From Notospermus geniculatus (lineage: Eukaryota > Nemertea > Pilidiophora > Heteronemertea > Lineidae): 64,000 nucleotides of DNA. The stretch is from NCBI GenBank assembly GCA_002633025.1, contig NMRB01003002.1:4004-68003 (forward strand), given 5' to 3'. The translations under genes were made by a program, and so were the position numbers. Positions 1 through 12,200 of this stretch are shown here, piece by piece. Numbering within the stretch: the stretch's first letter is position 1; each line of letters opens with the position of its first letter. Under the pieces are notes generated by a model, which was not told where the DNA came from, searched no databases, and saw only the letters and a program-made list of their open reading frames with translations.

Positions 1-1123
1 AAAGGAGCTGTTTCCTTAAGGAACGATTGTACCAAGTCATTTTTTAGGTATTAATTGTTGGGCAGTTGTATTAAAAATGGATGGAATATGTAGTTTATAC
101 ATCACTCTAAATTGTGAAAGCGGAAAAATGTGACCATTACATAACTGAATGGTAAAACAAAGGACATTTGCAAAATGTCTGAAATGAAGCAGAAACACTC
201 AAAATACTGATTAATGAATCTGGTACATATGTTAGCTCAGTGTGTATTTATCTTTTGTTGCTGAAAACACCATTTCAAAACATCACTTTAAGAGATATTT
301 GCATTTAAATCTAAAATAAGTCAGCAATTTGCCTGATTCTACAGTTGTGTTTGTGAGGACCTCATAGAGGGGGAAAAAGGAAAACCAACATGACCACATG
401 GTTGGCTGAATTGCCACAATCAGAATAATATCCAGGCAGTTGAATGTGTAACCAATGTGACCAGTGATCAGTAGTGTCACACACAAACCAAGTTCAATAC
501 TCAGGCTGAACTGAATTAACCCAAAAAGCAAAGAGTGAATGACGTGAATATGAAACCGTCCATTCAGGAGGTGATCGAGAGGGCCACGACCGGACGACCA
601 TGAGTGTACTGTAATAAGGCCTTATTGAGCTTACAAATAACACAAACATCAGTGGTGGTCACTGATCACATTGGTTACATCGAATTGCCTGGATATTATT
701 CTGATTGTGGCAATTCAGCCAACCGTTTGGTCATGTCAGTTTTCCTTTTTCCCCCTCTATGAGGTCCTCACAAACACAACTGTAGAATCAGGCAAACTGC
801 TGACTTATTTTAGCTTTAAATGCAAATATCTCTTAAAGCGATGTTTTAAAATGGTGTTTTCAGCAATAAAAGATAAATACACACTGAGCTAACATATGTA
901 CCAGATTCATTAATCAGTATTTTGAGTGTTTCTGCTTCATTTCAGACATTTTGCAAATGTCCTTTGTTTTACCATTCAGTTATGTAATGGACACATTTTT
1001 CCTCTTTCACAATATAGAGTGATGGCTAAACTACAGATTCCATCCATTTTTAGTACAACTACCAAACAATTAATACCTAAAAAATGACTTGGTACAATCG
1101 TTCCTTAAGGAAACAGCTCCTTT
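1..1123. repeat. Large inverted repeat (foldback element), possibly cut by the window edge
   Basis: Bases 1 to about 480 reappear as an imperfect reverse complement at about 650-1,123, around a unique centre of roughly 170 bases. The outer ends AAAGGAGCTGTTTCCTTAAG and its complement are exact. Each arm can be read as a related 70-80 codon frame (minus strand in the left arm, plus in the right), but this follows from the arm symmetry and resembles no known protein. No transposase is visible. The left arm begins at base 1, so the true outer boundary and any target duplication may lie outside. Confidence 0.85.
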
Positions 1124-1226
1124 TGTTGATTATGCTAGGGCCAGCACTGATGAATTCTGGCTCCTCCCAAACCAGGCCAATCAACCACCGTATGTCATTA
1201 GCTGTCCCTTTATTGGAATATCTTAC

Positions 1227-4200
1227 CAGCTATTTGTCGTTTTTCCGCTGAGACCTTAGCCGGTGCAAGTATGATGGGCACGGAACCAAAGTAGCCATTG
1301 GTTATCCCGTTTATGGCGGAAAATAAGAAAGGTAGGCCCATTCCCGGAATAATAGGGTTCAATCTTGGGATGGAACAGAGGATAAACAGGGGAATCAGGA
1401 TGAACCTTGCAATGGAACATATAACTAAGGCGTAGCTCGGGCAATCGTATAGGCGAATGGTAAAAATCTGAAGTCAGAAGACAAAAAGAACATTTTAGGT
1501 CTGCGATACTTAAAGATTTTTTGGAAAGTTTATGTATTATTATACATGTACATTTATGTATGTTTATAGCGCCTACGCCAGTTGCACTAGCGGCCTCCAC
1601 AGGTGCCAACTACAAAAGTGTCGATACTCCGCGACCACAGTACGGTACGGTATATGAAACATGGCAGTAGTTACGGACCATAGATGGGAACGGGTACATA
1701 CAGCAATTAGAGTATTAAAAGATGGGATTCCGAAAAGAAATTGAGTCGTGGAACAAACGGTGTGGTGGAGCCAGTTATCCATTGCCATAGGCCTACAGTA
1801 TCCCATCAACATAAGTTCTGTGCCACGAGAAAGTATGTGGGATACTTGATGATGCGGTCTTAAGCAGCCAGTCATAGGGACTATCAAGACCGCCCACCTG
1901 CAGTCTCTGTCTTGGTGGTTTGGTCACATCTGCTGACCAATCAAATCACGCAACATGACTGTGTACGGTATGCAAGTACTTACCTTGCCTATAAGGTCAA
2001 ATAGATTGAATAGCGATAACATAATGACGGGCATCCAACTCCCTAATTCGCAGCTGATAACTTCTGAGGAAAGGCCAGGGAAGAGGCCCAGAGTGACGAC
2101 GTAGTTGAGAAAGAATGCTAACATGTATGGCCAGATAACCCGCACCACGTGCCACCGGTTGTCCAAGGCCCCTGGAAAATCGCATAGCATCATCATTATG
2201 AAATTGACTTATCTCGAGTTCAGTCAATTTGAAGACCGCTTTTAGTGATTGAGAAAGTCATACTGAGGGGAGAGGGATTCAGGGTCCGTGCAAACAAGGA
2301 ATAAGACCCCCCCCCCCCCGTCTGCTTAGGCCTTATTATTATCATGGCTCGCCTTCATTCGCCCTTTATTAACGGGCTCGAAAAATGGACACGTCTCGTG
2401 TCACTGTGGACAAGGAGTAGAGGATTGGCAGTGTTTTCCTTCTAGTAATCTTTCACTATACCAGTTGTATACACTTTGTATGCTACATGTACATGTACGA
2501 ACTGTTGACATTATGTAAATTTAAGAATATTTCCCATGTTTCAAGGTCGTTTGGTATTGCATGTAGGCCTAATTGCTGCTGAGTGTGCATGATATCAAAA
2601 ATAGATAATTAGAGGATCTGATATGGTGTGAAATATGTCCAAATTAAACTAGGCCTTGCTAATATCTCACTTTTTATTCGCAACCTAAGCGGTTCCTTCT
2701 TAGCTACTACACCAGTTGTTCCTCTATTTGGAAGTCTAACTTCGTCTGTCGACCCGTAACTGCTTCCCAGCGCCGTACTAGTTTCTTGCTGGTCATCCTG
2801 CAAATGATGGAGGAGGCCTAAATTGATCCATAAAATCAGAAAAAGTTGAAAACAAGGGAAAATTGAAGAGGGAAGACTTTAATGAAAACGACATAGAGTA
2901 GACTGCAGGTAGACTTTTGTATTGCCCACCAGATATAACTGCGCATGCGCAGACTGTAAGAAATTCAAGATGGCGGGGCCGTCGAAACGATGAGAAGAGG
3001 TTGCTGTTGTTGTCCGAAATACCGCTTTGCCTGAGATATCGTGTGACTTCAATGCAATTCACATGTCATTCCAGCCTCAATTTCGAGGCCAATCTGTTAC
3101 AAACCTACTTTTAAAAGTTCTTCTCCTTCCCCATTGGTTTTTACTTGACATTTTTCCACATGATATTTGACGAATGGTGACTTCATTGACAGCAGAAAGG
3201 CAACGAGGCAGAAGGCTGAGATAACCAGAGAACATACGAAAAAAATGATCGTGCTCATCATTGTGCTTTTCACAAAGGCTTTTGTCAATATTCTCGTGAT
3301 TACTGTAATGACTCCGGCCAGACCTGAAAAAAATACAATATACGTTCTCAGGCTATACATGTGTATGTATTCGTAAATCAATTCAGCTCCTTTGGCTGGC
3401 GTTAATTTTCTGTAGGTNCCTAGCTAATTGCTGCTGAGTGTGCATGATATCAAAAATAGATAATTAGAGGATCTGATATGGTGTGAAATGAATGAATGTC
3501 CAAATTACTAGGCCTTGCTAATATCTCACTTTTTATTCGCAACCTAAACGGTTCCTTCTTAGCTACTACACCAGTTGTTCCTCTATTTGGAAGTCTAACT
3601 TCGTCTGTCGACCCGTAACTGCTTCCCAGCGCCGTAGTTTCTTGCTGGTCATCCTGCAAATGATGGAGGAGGCCTAAATTGATCCATAAAATCAGAAAAA
3701 GTTGAAAACAAGGGAAAATTGAAGAGGGAAGACTTTAATGAAAACGACATAGAGTAGACTGCAAGTAGACTTTTGTATTGCCCACCAGATATAACTGCGC
3801 ATGCGCACACTGTAAAAAATTCAAGATGGCGGGGCCGTCGAAACGATGAGAAGAGGTTGCTGTTGTTGTCCGAAATACCGCTTTGCCTGAGATATCGTGT
3901 GACTTCAATGCAATTCACATGTCATTCCAGCCTCAATTTCGAGGCCAATCTGTTACAAACCTACTTTTAAAAGTTCTTCTCCTTCCCCATTGGTTTTTAC
4001 TTGACATTTTTCCACATGATATTTGACGAATGGTGACTTCATTGACAGCAGAAAGGCAACGAGGCAGAAGGCTGAGATAACCAGAGAACATACGAAAAAA
4101 ATGATCGTGCTCATCATTGTGCTTTTCACAAAGGCTTTTGTCAATATTCTCGTGATTACTGTAATGACTCCGGCCAGACCTGAAAAAATACAATATACGT

Positions 4201-5574
4201 TCTCAGGATATACATGTGTATGTATTCGTAAATCAATTCAGCTCCTTTGGCTGGCGTTAATTTTCTGTAGGTAGGCCAGCTTGCTCGGCAGAAGTCCATG
4301 TGGGAAAAACAACTTGAAATATATACAAGTGGGTAAAAAGGTATGATCCATTTGTCATTATTTTGGTCATCAAAGGTTGTTACGCTCAGACGGGACTGGA
4401 CGTCCTCAGTCCAGTGAGCTTTGGATCGGGCACCACGCCTCCCGTCGAAAGTCGGCAACTATAGGAAATCGTTGCGGTAATCTTTGTAAGAGTTTATCTC
4501 TGCCCGGAGAGTGGTCTGTACTTACTTTCTAGAGTTTATCTCTGCCTGGAGAGTGGTCTGTACTTACGTTCTAGAGTTTATCTCTGGCTGGAGAGTGGTC
4601 TGTACTTACTTTCTCCTGCCATTATCCCTTGAGTGTACCGCCTTGGTAGCATGCTGAATAGACCATATAAGTTGTTTTGAAGAACTGAAACCGATCAAAA
4701 AGTTTCTTGACACACAAAAAAGATGAAACGGGATCAACGCTTTCGAAATCTGTCTTGGTCTGCATTCACAGATTGCGTCCAAAGTTTCGGACCTATACAA
4801 AGCCTACAGGAGGTCCAATAACTCAGGAAGGCACACGAACCTCAGACGGTATCGTGCGCTAAATAATAATAGGGAGTTTAGGAAATCAAACGATAAACGT
4901 CAACGTTATTTTTTGTACCGAAAACGCAATATATAATCTGGTGAATTTGCAGTATGAAAAATAAAGTTATCGTACAGTTAACGTTTATCGTTTGATTTCT
5001 TTAACTCCCTAATAAGTCTATATGTAAGTTTTCTTCATTTATGACTGATGTTGTCACCGTGAGCTGCTTATGAGGTTGCTGACGTAAGTGAATGTAAAGC
5101 TCCCAGGAAAGCGCACGAAAACCATGACCGTTGTAAAGTTGGCTTACCAGCTGACGCGAATGATACTAAGAAACAACACAGCAACAGAAGATGATACGAC
5201 ACTTCAGTTGAGAAAGGTCGAATCCACGCCTCAATGATGGCAAGATACGCAAGGCAAGCCAGACTTGCTACAAATCCTGTTACGATTTTCACTGTAGGGT
5301 TGAGTATTTCGACTGTCATGTTGGATACAGTACATCCAAACCACACGACGGCGAGATATGAGACGCTGATTGAAAACATTATGTTCGTGCCTGGGTATGT
5401 CTGTTTGAAGAAGTCAACGGCCATGGTTATACTATTCCATGGCATCAAAAATGAAGTCCCGCATAATAGACATGCGCAGTACACCAGATTGTATCTGTCA
5501 ACAGGTTCCGGCTGGTTTTTTGCCGCCGTCTCTCCGCTTGATCCGGAAGGATTTTCGCCTTCCGATGACTGCAT
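1227..5574 (-). CDS. slc29a4-like: Equilibrative nucleoside/monoamine transporter, ENT4-like (3'-partial)
   Basis: Predicted SLC29 facilitator of the plasma or an internal membrane, moving nucleosides or organic cations/monoamines. Exons in transcript order, all complement: 5148-5574 (start ATG 5572-5574), 4610-4684, 4001-4179, 3530-3653, 1984-2171, 1227-1467. Every junction is GT-AG and phases join without a break. Exon 1 reads DRYNLVYCACLLCGTSFLMP, typical of the ENT first membrane helix. Exon 2 carries LPRRYTQGIMAGE, the conserved loop after helix 4. Exon 5 has RVIWPYMLAFFLNYVV and LFPGLSSEV, and exon 6 has NGYFGSVPIILA; these fit ENT4 (PMAT) better than ENT1/2 from memory. Exon 4 is a polar linker for the large loop between helices 6 and 7. 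About 411 codons are present; the last one or two exons (helices 10-11) lie beyond base 1. A duplicate of exons 3 and 4 lies at 2,571-3,417. Confidence 0.88.
2571..3417 (-). other. Duplicate copy of ENT4-like exons 3 and 4 with introns
   Basis: This segment is nearly identical to 3,425-4,272 and holds second copies of exon 3 (3145-3323) and exon 4 (2671-2797, one codon longer). Both keep open frames and splice sites. A single N at 3,418 lies exactly between the two copies. If both were spliced in, the transporter would gain a second set of helices 5-6, which no ENT has. An unmerged allele or local assembly duplication is therefore the likeliest reading. Confidence 0.85.
3418..3418. other. Single-N assembly join between duplicated segments
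   Basis: One undetermined base sits at the boundary of two near-identical 848-base segments. Similar single Ns occur at 36,045, 48,534, 59,903 and 61,500, and those at 48,534 and 61,500 also fall at repeat junctions. Confidence 0.8.
4489..4614. repeat. Three-unit 42-bp minisatellite carrying the ENT exon 2 splice donor
   Basis: Three tandem 42-base units (AGAGTTTATCTCTG...GTACTTACTTTCT on the plus strand) end at the 3' edge of ENT exon 2. Each contains the minus-strand donor GTAAGTAC, at about 4521-4525, 4563-4567 and 4605-4609. The unit next to the exon supplies the donor used in the gene model, so the minisatellite arose by copying the exon end plus intron start. Confidence 0.9.
4870..5011. 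mobile_element. Palindromic MITE of the TAGGGAG-ended group (ENT intron 1)
   Basis: Left end TAGGGAGTTTAGGAAATC and the right end complement TAGGGAGTTAAAGAAATC form arms of about 40 bases around an AT-rich loop. The inner arm word ATCAAACGATAAACGT is shared with the element at 28,784-28,977. No clear target duplication is seen beyond a possible ATAA. Confidence 0.8.
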
Positions 5575-6908
5575 TTTCCTGAGAGATGCGTTGAATCCAA
5601 CTTCTGATCAGAGATGCAGTTTGAATAACCTGAGTCAGTGGTGAATCTGAAAGAGTGAAATCGGTTGAAAATTTACGCAGAAAGTTCTGCCACAAGCCAG
5701 GTTTCATCAGGTCCAGAATGTCCTGTCTGTTCAATACGGGAGCTGACAACTAGCCACAAATTTGACACTTGGCGTGAAGCGGTTTGACAAATAGCTCATT
5801 TTAAAAAATTGCACAAAATCTGTTGAATGTTCTTAGCGTTCATCAGTAGTGTAGCAGCGTCCATCATTTATTATCAACCGCGTGTGGGCTTCCCATACAT
5901 GTACATGTAACTCCCTCATGTTCTGCCGTATATAGATCTAACACTTGCAAATAAACGACCATTTAAATATGAAGTCGTATACTACATGCATGTTTGCCCA
6001 TGGTATAAAACCAATTTAACCCAACATAGGCTTGTCAATAGGCCCATCGAGGTTCTGTCCTATCTGTCTGCACAGCTGTGTGATGTTACATGTATGTTGC
6101 AAATTAATAATAGACCCACATGTACAGTATAAAAATCAGTAAAAACGTATCCTAGAATTACTATGAGATCAAAAATAGATAGGCCTACCGGTAAGAGAGG
6201 AAATGATAGTTTAGGCCTGCAAGGTGTTCTGTTGAATAGTCGGCTAATACACCGTACCAAAATGAATAAGCTATATATTTTCGGTTTAACGTGAATTGAA
6301 ATAACGGATAATACGGTGTCACCCGTGACGAATTTCGCACTATGATCGAGCACTTGCGATCTTGTACAAAAAAAGTTGTATTTAGGCCTATGTAAAACAC
6401 AATGTAGGCCTATTTGTAATGTTGGTCAAAAAAATACAAAAAATCATATCATCATCATATCATATCATATAGGCCGCCGACTTTATTTCCATTGAGTCAG
6501 TTCTTTTGGCTGTCGTAGGCCTTAGGAAAAAAACACTCGAAGTTGAAGTTGCGCAATAGGAGTTGTCAGCGAGTTGACCAATAGGTATCACTACTGCCCA
6601 ATTTAATGCATATAGCGGACCCAGTCATTATTGATCGAGCAGCAATCACGTAGATTTTCCTCAGTGTACATTGGTCCGCTAGAACTTTGCTGCCATCTGT
6701 TGGCAATATGCGCGGCTGACTGCTCCTGTTATGGCCATGTCTTCAAGCTGCGTGGTTTATGCCAAGCCTATACAGTACAACATTTGCATAAAATTTCTAC
6801 TGTTGTGGTGATAGTAAAATAATTTATAAAGCACTATACTGGTATGTTGAAAAGACTATTAACTGACTGATTTCGCCCTTTGTCATCAAGTGCATGAAGG
6901 CCTGATTT
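5575..6908. other. Gene-free interval upstream of the ENT4-like gene
   Basis: It holds the 5' UTR and presumed promoter of the minus-strand transporter, a short ATCATATC microsatellite near 6,445-6,472 and scattered GTAGGCCTA words. No reading frame with protein-like composition was found. The repeated NCKX+CYP block starts at 6,909. Confidence 0.6.
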
Positions 6909-7618
6909 AGGCCTATGCTGCACATGATTCTCCCATACTGCACACGATTCTCCGATCGCATGACTGAAGGCCGTATAAAAAAATACTTGTTTCTCACTTT
7001 ACTCGCGCATGTGGATTTCCTGTCGCATGGATTTTTTTTGATTTTTTTTTTCAAAATAAGTTTTTTCAAGCTATTAAAGTTGAGAAATGAAGTTCCAAAC
7101 TAATTTGCACAGTCATTGAATTAGACCTACAGCCCATGACTGGTGTGGAATTGGTGGGCCAAGGTTATCATTGACAGCTGAGCACATGGTTAGCATATGG
7201 TTGCTAAGATGGCTTCAGGGCGGGAAGGAAGGCGGTGGTGAGCGTGCTGTGTTCATTTTGCAAATTAGGTACAAACAAACAATTCTGAAAGGATGGTGGG
7301 CAATTCCAATCGAAATTTCTAATACCCTTACTTTGTCTGATGTCATCGTTTTAATAAATACAAATACCGGTATATTTGAATGTTTGTACTTGTCGGTAAT
7401 TATACTAACCCTGGAGGAATAACCACAGACACTTGTCTTCCCTGGTGGGTGAGAAGGGGCAGGGAAGCTTATGCAAGGCCGTTACTGAAAGGTAGATTCT
7501 CGAGGGTGGTGGGATATCAATTACCTACCCTAGAGAACCAACTACTCCTCAGAATGGGTCTTTCCCAAGCTTCCTAGCCCTTCTCACCCACCAAGAAACA
7601 CATTCCTGTGGAATCCAG

Positions 7619-7998
7619 GGGCCGGTTGCACAAAGAATCTTAAAGTCTAAGAAAAAACTTAAGTCTGAAATGAAGTCATCTTGATTTGCTGAAACCTGGT
7701 CACATGATGACTTAAAGATCACGACTTCATTGTTTACATTCAATGTTTGTAAACACGAATGTTTACAGTATGTTATTTTGGACTTTTGGGACATGCCAAC
7801 CCACCAAAATGAATACTTTTGGAATCAACAGAATTTCCAGAGGGTCATGCCACCAACAATTTGCTCATAAGACAAAGAAAGCCTGGACATAAACAAACAA
7901 AATGTAAATAAACAATGAATTTCGTGGCCCGCGAAAATATCCGTGATATATTATCTTTAAGTCCAACTTTAGACTTAAGATTCTTTGTGAAACTGGGC
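7619..7998. mobile_element. Inverted-repeat element present only in block 1
   Basis: Ends GGGCCGGTTGCACAAAG and the complement of CTTTGTGAAACTGGGC are flanked by CCAG on both sides. Block 2 has the uninterrupted site (GAATCCAGAGGT near 20,490). The inside includes a degenerate member (7,712-7,960) of the TTAA-flanked family found intact at 34,556 and 37,914, so it is a nest or a composite. Confidence 0.8.
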
Positions 7999-8414
7999 CC
8001 AGAGGTATTTAGCAGAATGAAGGGTCTACCTTTTGTCTGAAAATTTAGTCAATTTGTAAATTTTAAAAAATCAAGAAAATAAAAAAGCGCCTGTCTCACA
8101 GGAAAATTGAAATGAGAAACAATTTTTTATTGCCTATCAAGGGATGGAAGGGCGGACAAGATGCAAAGTCTGTCGACTCTTGGCTTATTTTGCTTATTAA
8201 TCGGTGTTGATTCTATCAAAATGCCGTGACCTGATCCCCCCGACCTCAAAACGCCAGGAAGAATTAGGCCTAGTCAGCTCCGTCGGTTCTGACGACAAAA
8301 GCGCTCTAGATATATAGAATTTCATATACCGAAGTACACAATTGATAAGGCTGTTGACGATACACTGATCTAGATTTATCAGGAGACTACAGAGAAAGCA
8401 CAGGCCTGGTTTGC

Positions 8415-8559
8415 TGAGTCATATTTCCGAAAACTTGGCCAAAGTTTCTTATTTTGTTGTCGGCTGCGTTCGTCATTTTGGTGTCGGAACATCTTTTAGA
8501 CGAGGTTTGGATTGTTGGTGTCACCATCGCTAAAACGGGAAACAGTCACGGTACTCAAG
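8415..8559 (+). other. Candidate 5' UTR exon of NCKX copy 1
   Basis: The plus strand has a donor CTCAAG|GTATGT at 8,559/8,560 that is conserved in block 2 (21,221/21,222). A strong acceptor (pyrimidine tract then CTTCAG) ends at 9,258, just before the exon with the start codon. The frame over this stretch has no ATG, so I read it as a noncoding first exon. The left boundary is arbitrary. Confidence 0.4.
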
Positions 8560-8697
8560 GTATGTCCCGAAGATGTTGTTCGATACGATACTGTTTCTGT
8601 TACAAAATATCAATATTAATATACATACATGTATGTAGCGTAAACAATGGTAAATCAACTTCTCCGTACGCATTGACACAGTTTTTTCGATACCAGG

Positions 8698-8819
8698 GCC
8701 GACCGCACAGAAATACACGTTATACCGGCGCCTATCGGCAGTTAGTTATAACTTATTTTCCCATTAACTAAACCGCCGATAGGCACCGAAAGCACTATCG
8801 GACTTTCTGTGCGGTCGCC
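8698..8819. mobile_element. MITE with 5-bp target duplication, block 1 only
   Basis: Ends GCCGACCGCACAGAAA and the complement of TTTCTGTGCGGTCGCC enclose about 122 bases. CCAGG is repeated on both sides (8,693-8,697 and 8,820-8,824). Block 2 has a single CCAGG at the same place, the empty site. Confidence 0.88.
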
Positions 8820-9280
8820 CCAGGCCTATTCATTTCTGAGATCCCTAGGCTATCTCCAGCGGGTGCTCAACTGATCATAAATTAATTTTGCGGAATTGAT
8901 GTTACGATATCCACAAATGCACTGCAACCACAAACCAGCACGCATGCTGAAGCGACTTCTGGCCAAGGTTCATGTTCGAGTGAAAGCCTTTCCTTCCGCT
9001 GTGAAAAGATGAAGGCGACTCCTTGCAGTTTTTGCCTTCATGCTCTGATTGCTCAATTGCATTCCTCCGGTCATGCATCAGAAACACCCCGAATCTCCCT
9101 TTTTCAACTTTCATGGGCCTACTCCATATAGTTGCTGCATTATCAAGTTTGAATGGCGTTACGCCGAACTCTCAAATCATGAGAACACATTTGTCTTCAG
9201 CCGCTCTGAACTTGTGATCCTGCGTTACTACAATAAATGCCCCTGTCTACTTCTTCAGAAATACGTCAGCGACTCTGGGT

Positions 9281-12200
9281 ATGGTAACAAGAAAAACTTG
9301 GACTCAATGCCGATGGTTGGTCAAAATACTAGGCCTTTCTCTGGTGATATTCTTGGTCCTGCAATTGCAAGTCACGAAAAATGGGCCACAAGGAGGAGGA
9401 GGAGGAGGACAGGGAAGAATACATCATGATGGTAGATGTTTTGCGGGTGATATACAAAATAACACCAAGTTAGGCCTATTTACAAATCACTTGAGCGGTC
9501 TCAAATTTTTGCAAATTATTAACGGTGTATAGGCCAAATTTTTAAGTACACATTCAATGGCAATGGTACACACATTACCTGTTCAAATCAAGATAGGAGC
9601 ATGGCTGTTTTGAGACGGATGTGTACAGTACATAGTTGTAAATTTGAGATCATTCTTGAATGCTTGTAGTCCGTCGATGTGTGCGCAACGGTATTGAGGA
9701 AGTGGAAGTGCTGTCATTTTAGGTCAAAACAATTATTTTTCCAAGGAACAAATATCAGGTTGGTGATTCAAACCTAAAAATCTTTTTTTCGCACGCGATT
9801 TTACTCATGCATAACTAATCGTGTTGACTATTTTTGCAGTTGTTTCGGCAAATAGAAGGGGTGACAGCTTACTTTGTAATCACCCGTCACCCCTTCCATT
9901 TACCAGATGAACTGCGAATGCGACAAGCACCATTAGTTATGCATCAACGACTTCGCGTACGAATAAAATAATTTTGTGTTTGAATCACCAGCGTGAATAT
10001 CTATTTCATCTTCTTTTTTTCATTGGAAATCAGTCCGCCATCAGTCACGTGTTCTACTGTCCACCAATCACAGCAAAGAGGATGCGAACTGCACTCCACG
10101 AGCAAGCGACAACTTCCCAGATGACAACATCCCGTTGGACGTGAAAAGAAATGGCGGGGTGGCATTCCATATATTCATAGCTATTTACGCCTTTGGTGCT
10201 TTAGCTGTCGTTTGCAACTACTATTTTCTCTCGGCAATGGAAGCCATTTGCAAGAGTAAGTTAAAAATCTACATGTAAGGAGTCATCGTGCATAACTGTC
10301 TCCTTTCTCTGGTCTCCACGCTTTGGTGATGGGTCCCGTGGATACCTGTGCCCTTGGACGTCATAAATGTGGGTATAGTTTCCTTAATTTTTATGCAGTT
10401 TTTGGTGTACATGTATTATCAGATTTTCTCCGTTCCCAGGACTTGGTCTCTCGGAGGACGTAGCAGGAGCTACTTTCATGGCAATAGGTACCTCAGCACC
10501 AGAGATTGGAACTGCATTTATTGGTAAATCTATAGTAAACATACCTTAAGATCATTTCAAAATACATGTGTGCCCAAACCAGTACACGAAGTTCTGTCTT
10601 TGGCCGATTTCGCATCCATGCATCCTGGGTCTTTTTCATTCGCTTTAGAGAGTGTTCTGAGTTGTTCTTTGTCATATGCAGGTGTTTTTATTACTGAAAG
10701 TAATGTTGGTTTGGACACAGTGGCCGGATCGACAGTATTCAACATGTTTTTCATAACATCAATATGTGGACTCTTTGGACTGCATGTAAGTCAATGAAAA
10801 ATAGCCAAATGTTTCCACCATGCTTAATCCAACGTTTTCACACCACCCGCCTTGTCAGCAGTTTCAGCAGAACAGAGTTTTTGCGCTGCAATCAGCAATC
10901 AGCAAGCGAGGCAATATATAGGGCCATATTCTAGAAGCTTCCTTAAGTGTAAGGTAGACCTTTAGCTATTGTTTGCAGGGTGGAATACAAAAGATTAAGG
11001 TCGACCTTACACTTAAGGAAGCTTCTAGAATGCGGCTCATTGTACCAAAAATTAATAAGGCGAGCTTATGAATTTTTGATACTACCTTATTGGCCAGTAA
11101 GAACCTTCCTTGCAATTGGTTGCTCAGTACTCAACCAGAATCACACAAACTGCCGCGTTCAGTACCTTGCACACAGGTGTGATAGAATCTAATGCCCCCA
11201 CCCTCCTGATGTCCCCCTGTATTGTTATTCAAAGGATTAAGGGTCTTGGTCTCTCTTGAGTCCTACTCAATGGTGCCGCTTACTCCGTAAATGTATTGTT
11301 GAGTGCGGGGTGATGAATTTTTCAGATTGGAAATTTCACGTTGCCTACAGTTTTCTTCCCGAAATATTGTCAAGCGGTTCTGAAAATCATTGTACGTATA
11401 CGTGTGCGACGATGAAAATCATCCCTCGGTATACCCGAGGTTGAGGAGTATGTTGTTCGGTCTGTAACGTCGACAATGAATGCAAAGTGTTCCGGGCCAC
11501 CGCCCAGGCCGAAGGGGAGGTCACCTCCGTAACGACCGTGTTGTGAATCCGTGATGATAAAAATCATTACTTTCAGCATGTGACCATCAGGCGATGGCCA
11601 GTTGTAAGAGATCTCGCCTGCTTCGTTGTGGCAGCCATTGTTTTGATTGCCGTCATCATGGATGGTGTGGTGGCCTGGTATGTACTTGTTTGTTTTCTAT
11701 GCCATAATAAATAAATGTATCAAAGATATTTTTGATAGGCCTAGCATACCTTTCTCCATGACTATGGATTCGCTGGTAATGCAGAAATTGGCCAAGGTTC
11801 GTTTGAGCGAAAGAGACTCGCATCTCAAGTTTTTGCTCTCCACTGATCGTTCGCATCTCAAGTTTTTGCTCTCCACTGATCGTTCGCATCTCAAGTTTTT
11901 GCTCTCCACTGATCGCTCGCATCTCAAGTTTTTGCTCTCCACTGATCACTCGCATCTCAAGTTTTTGCTCTCCACTGATCGCTCGATTGCATTTCAGGTA
12001 CGAAGGCCTTCTCGTTACTCTTGTCTATGTTGCTTACATAATCATCATGATATTCAGCCAACGCATCCAAAATGGTTTGGACAGGTGCTCGGAAAGGAGG
12101 GGTGCCACAGACGAGGAGACATCGACGCTCCTCCAAACAGGACAAAGCACAAGTAAAATGTATTCCGACGTGGTCGTTGAGACAACGTTCTCTGGCGAAA

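Noticed and set aside
9049-9429. 126-codon plus-strand frame overlapping NCKX exon 1
   Set aside because: The competing frame from ATG 9,281 gives a signal-anchor and joins exon 2 in phase (G|TC); the longer frame does not.
11647-12156. 169-codon plus-strand frame with repeated [11 protein letters not shown]
   Set aside because: It runs across the intron minisatellite and is out of frame with NCKX exon 6; the 33-bp unit length alone keeps it open.
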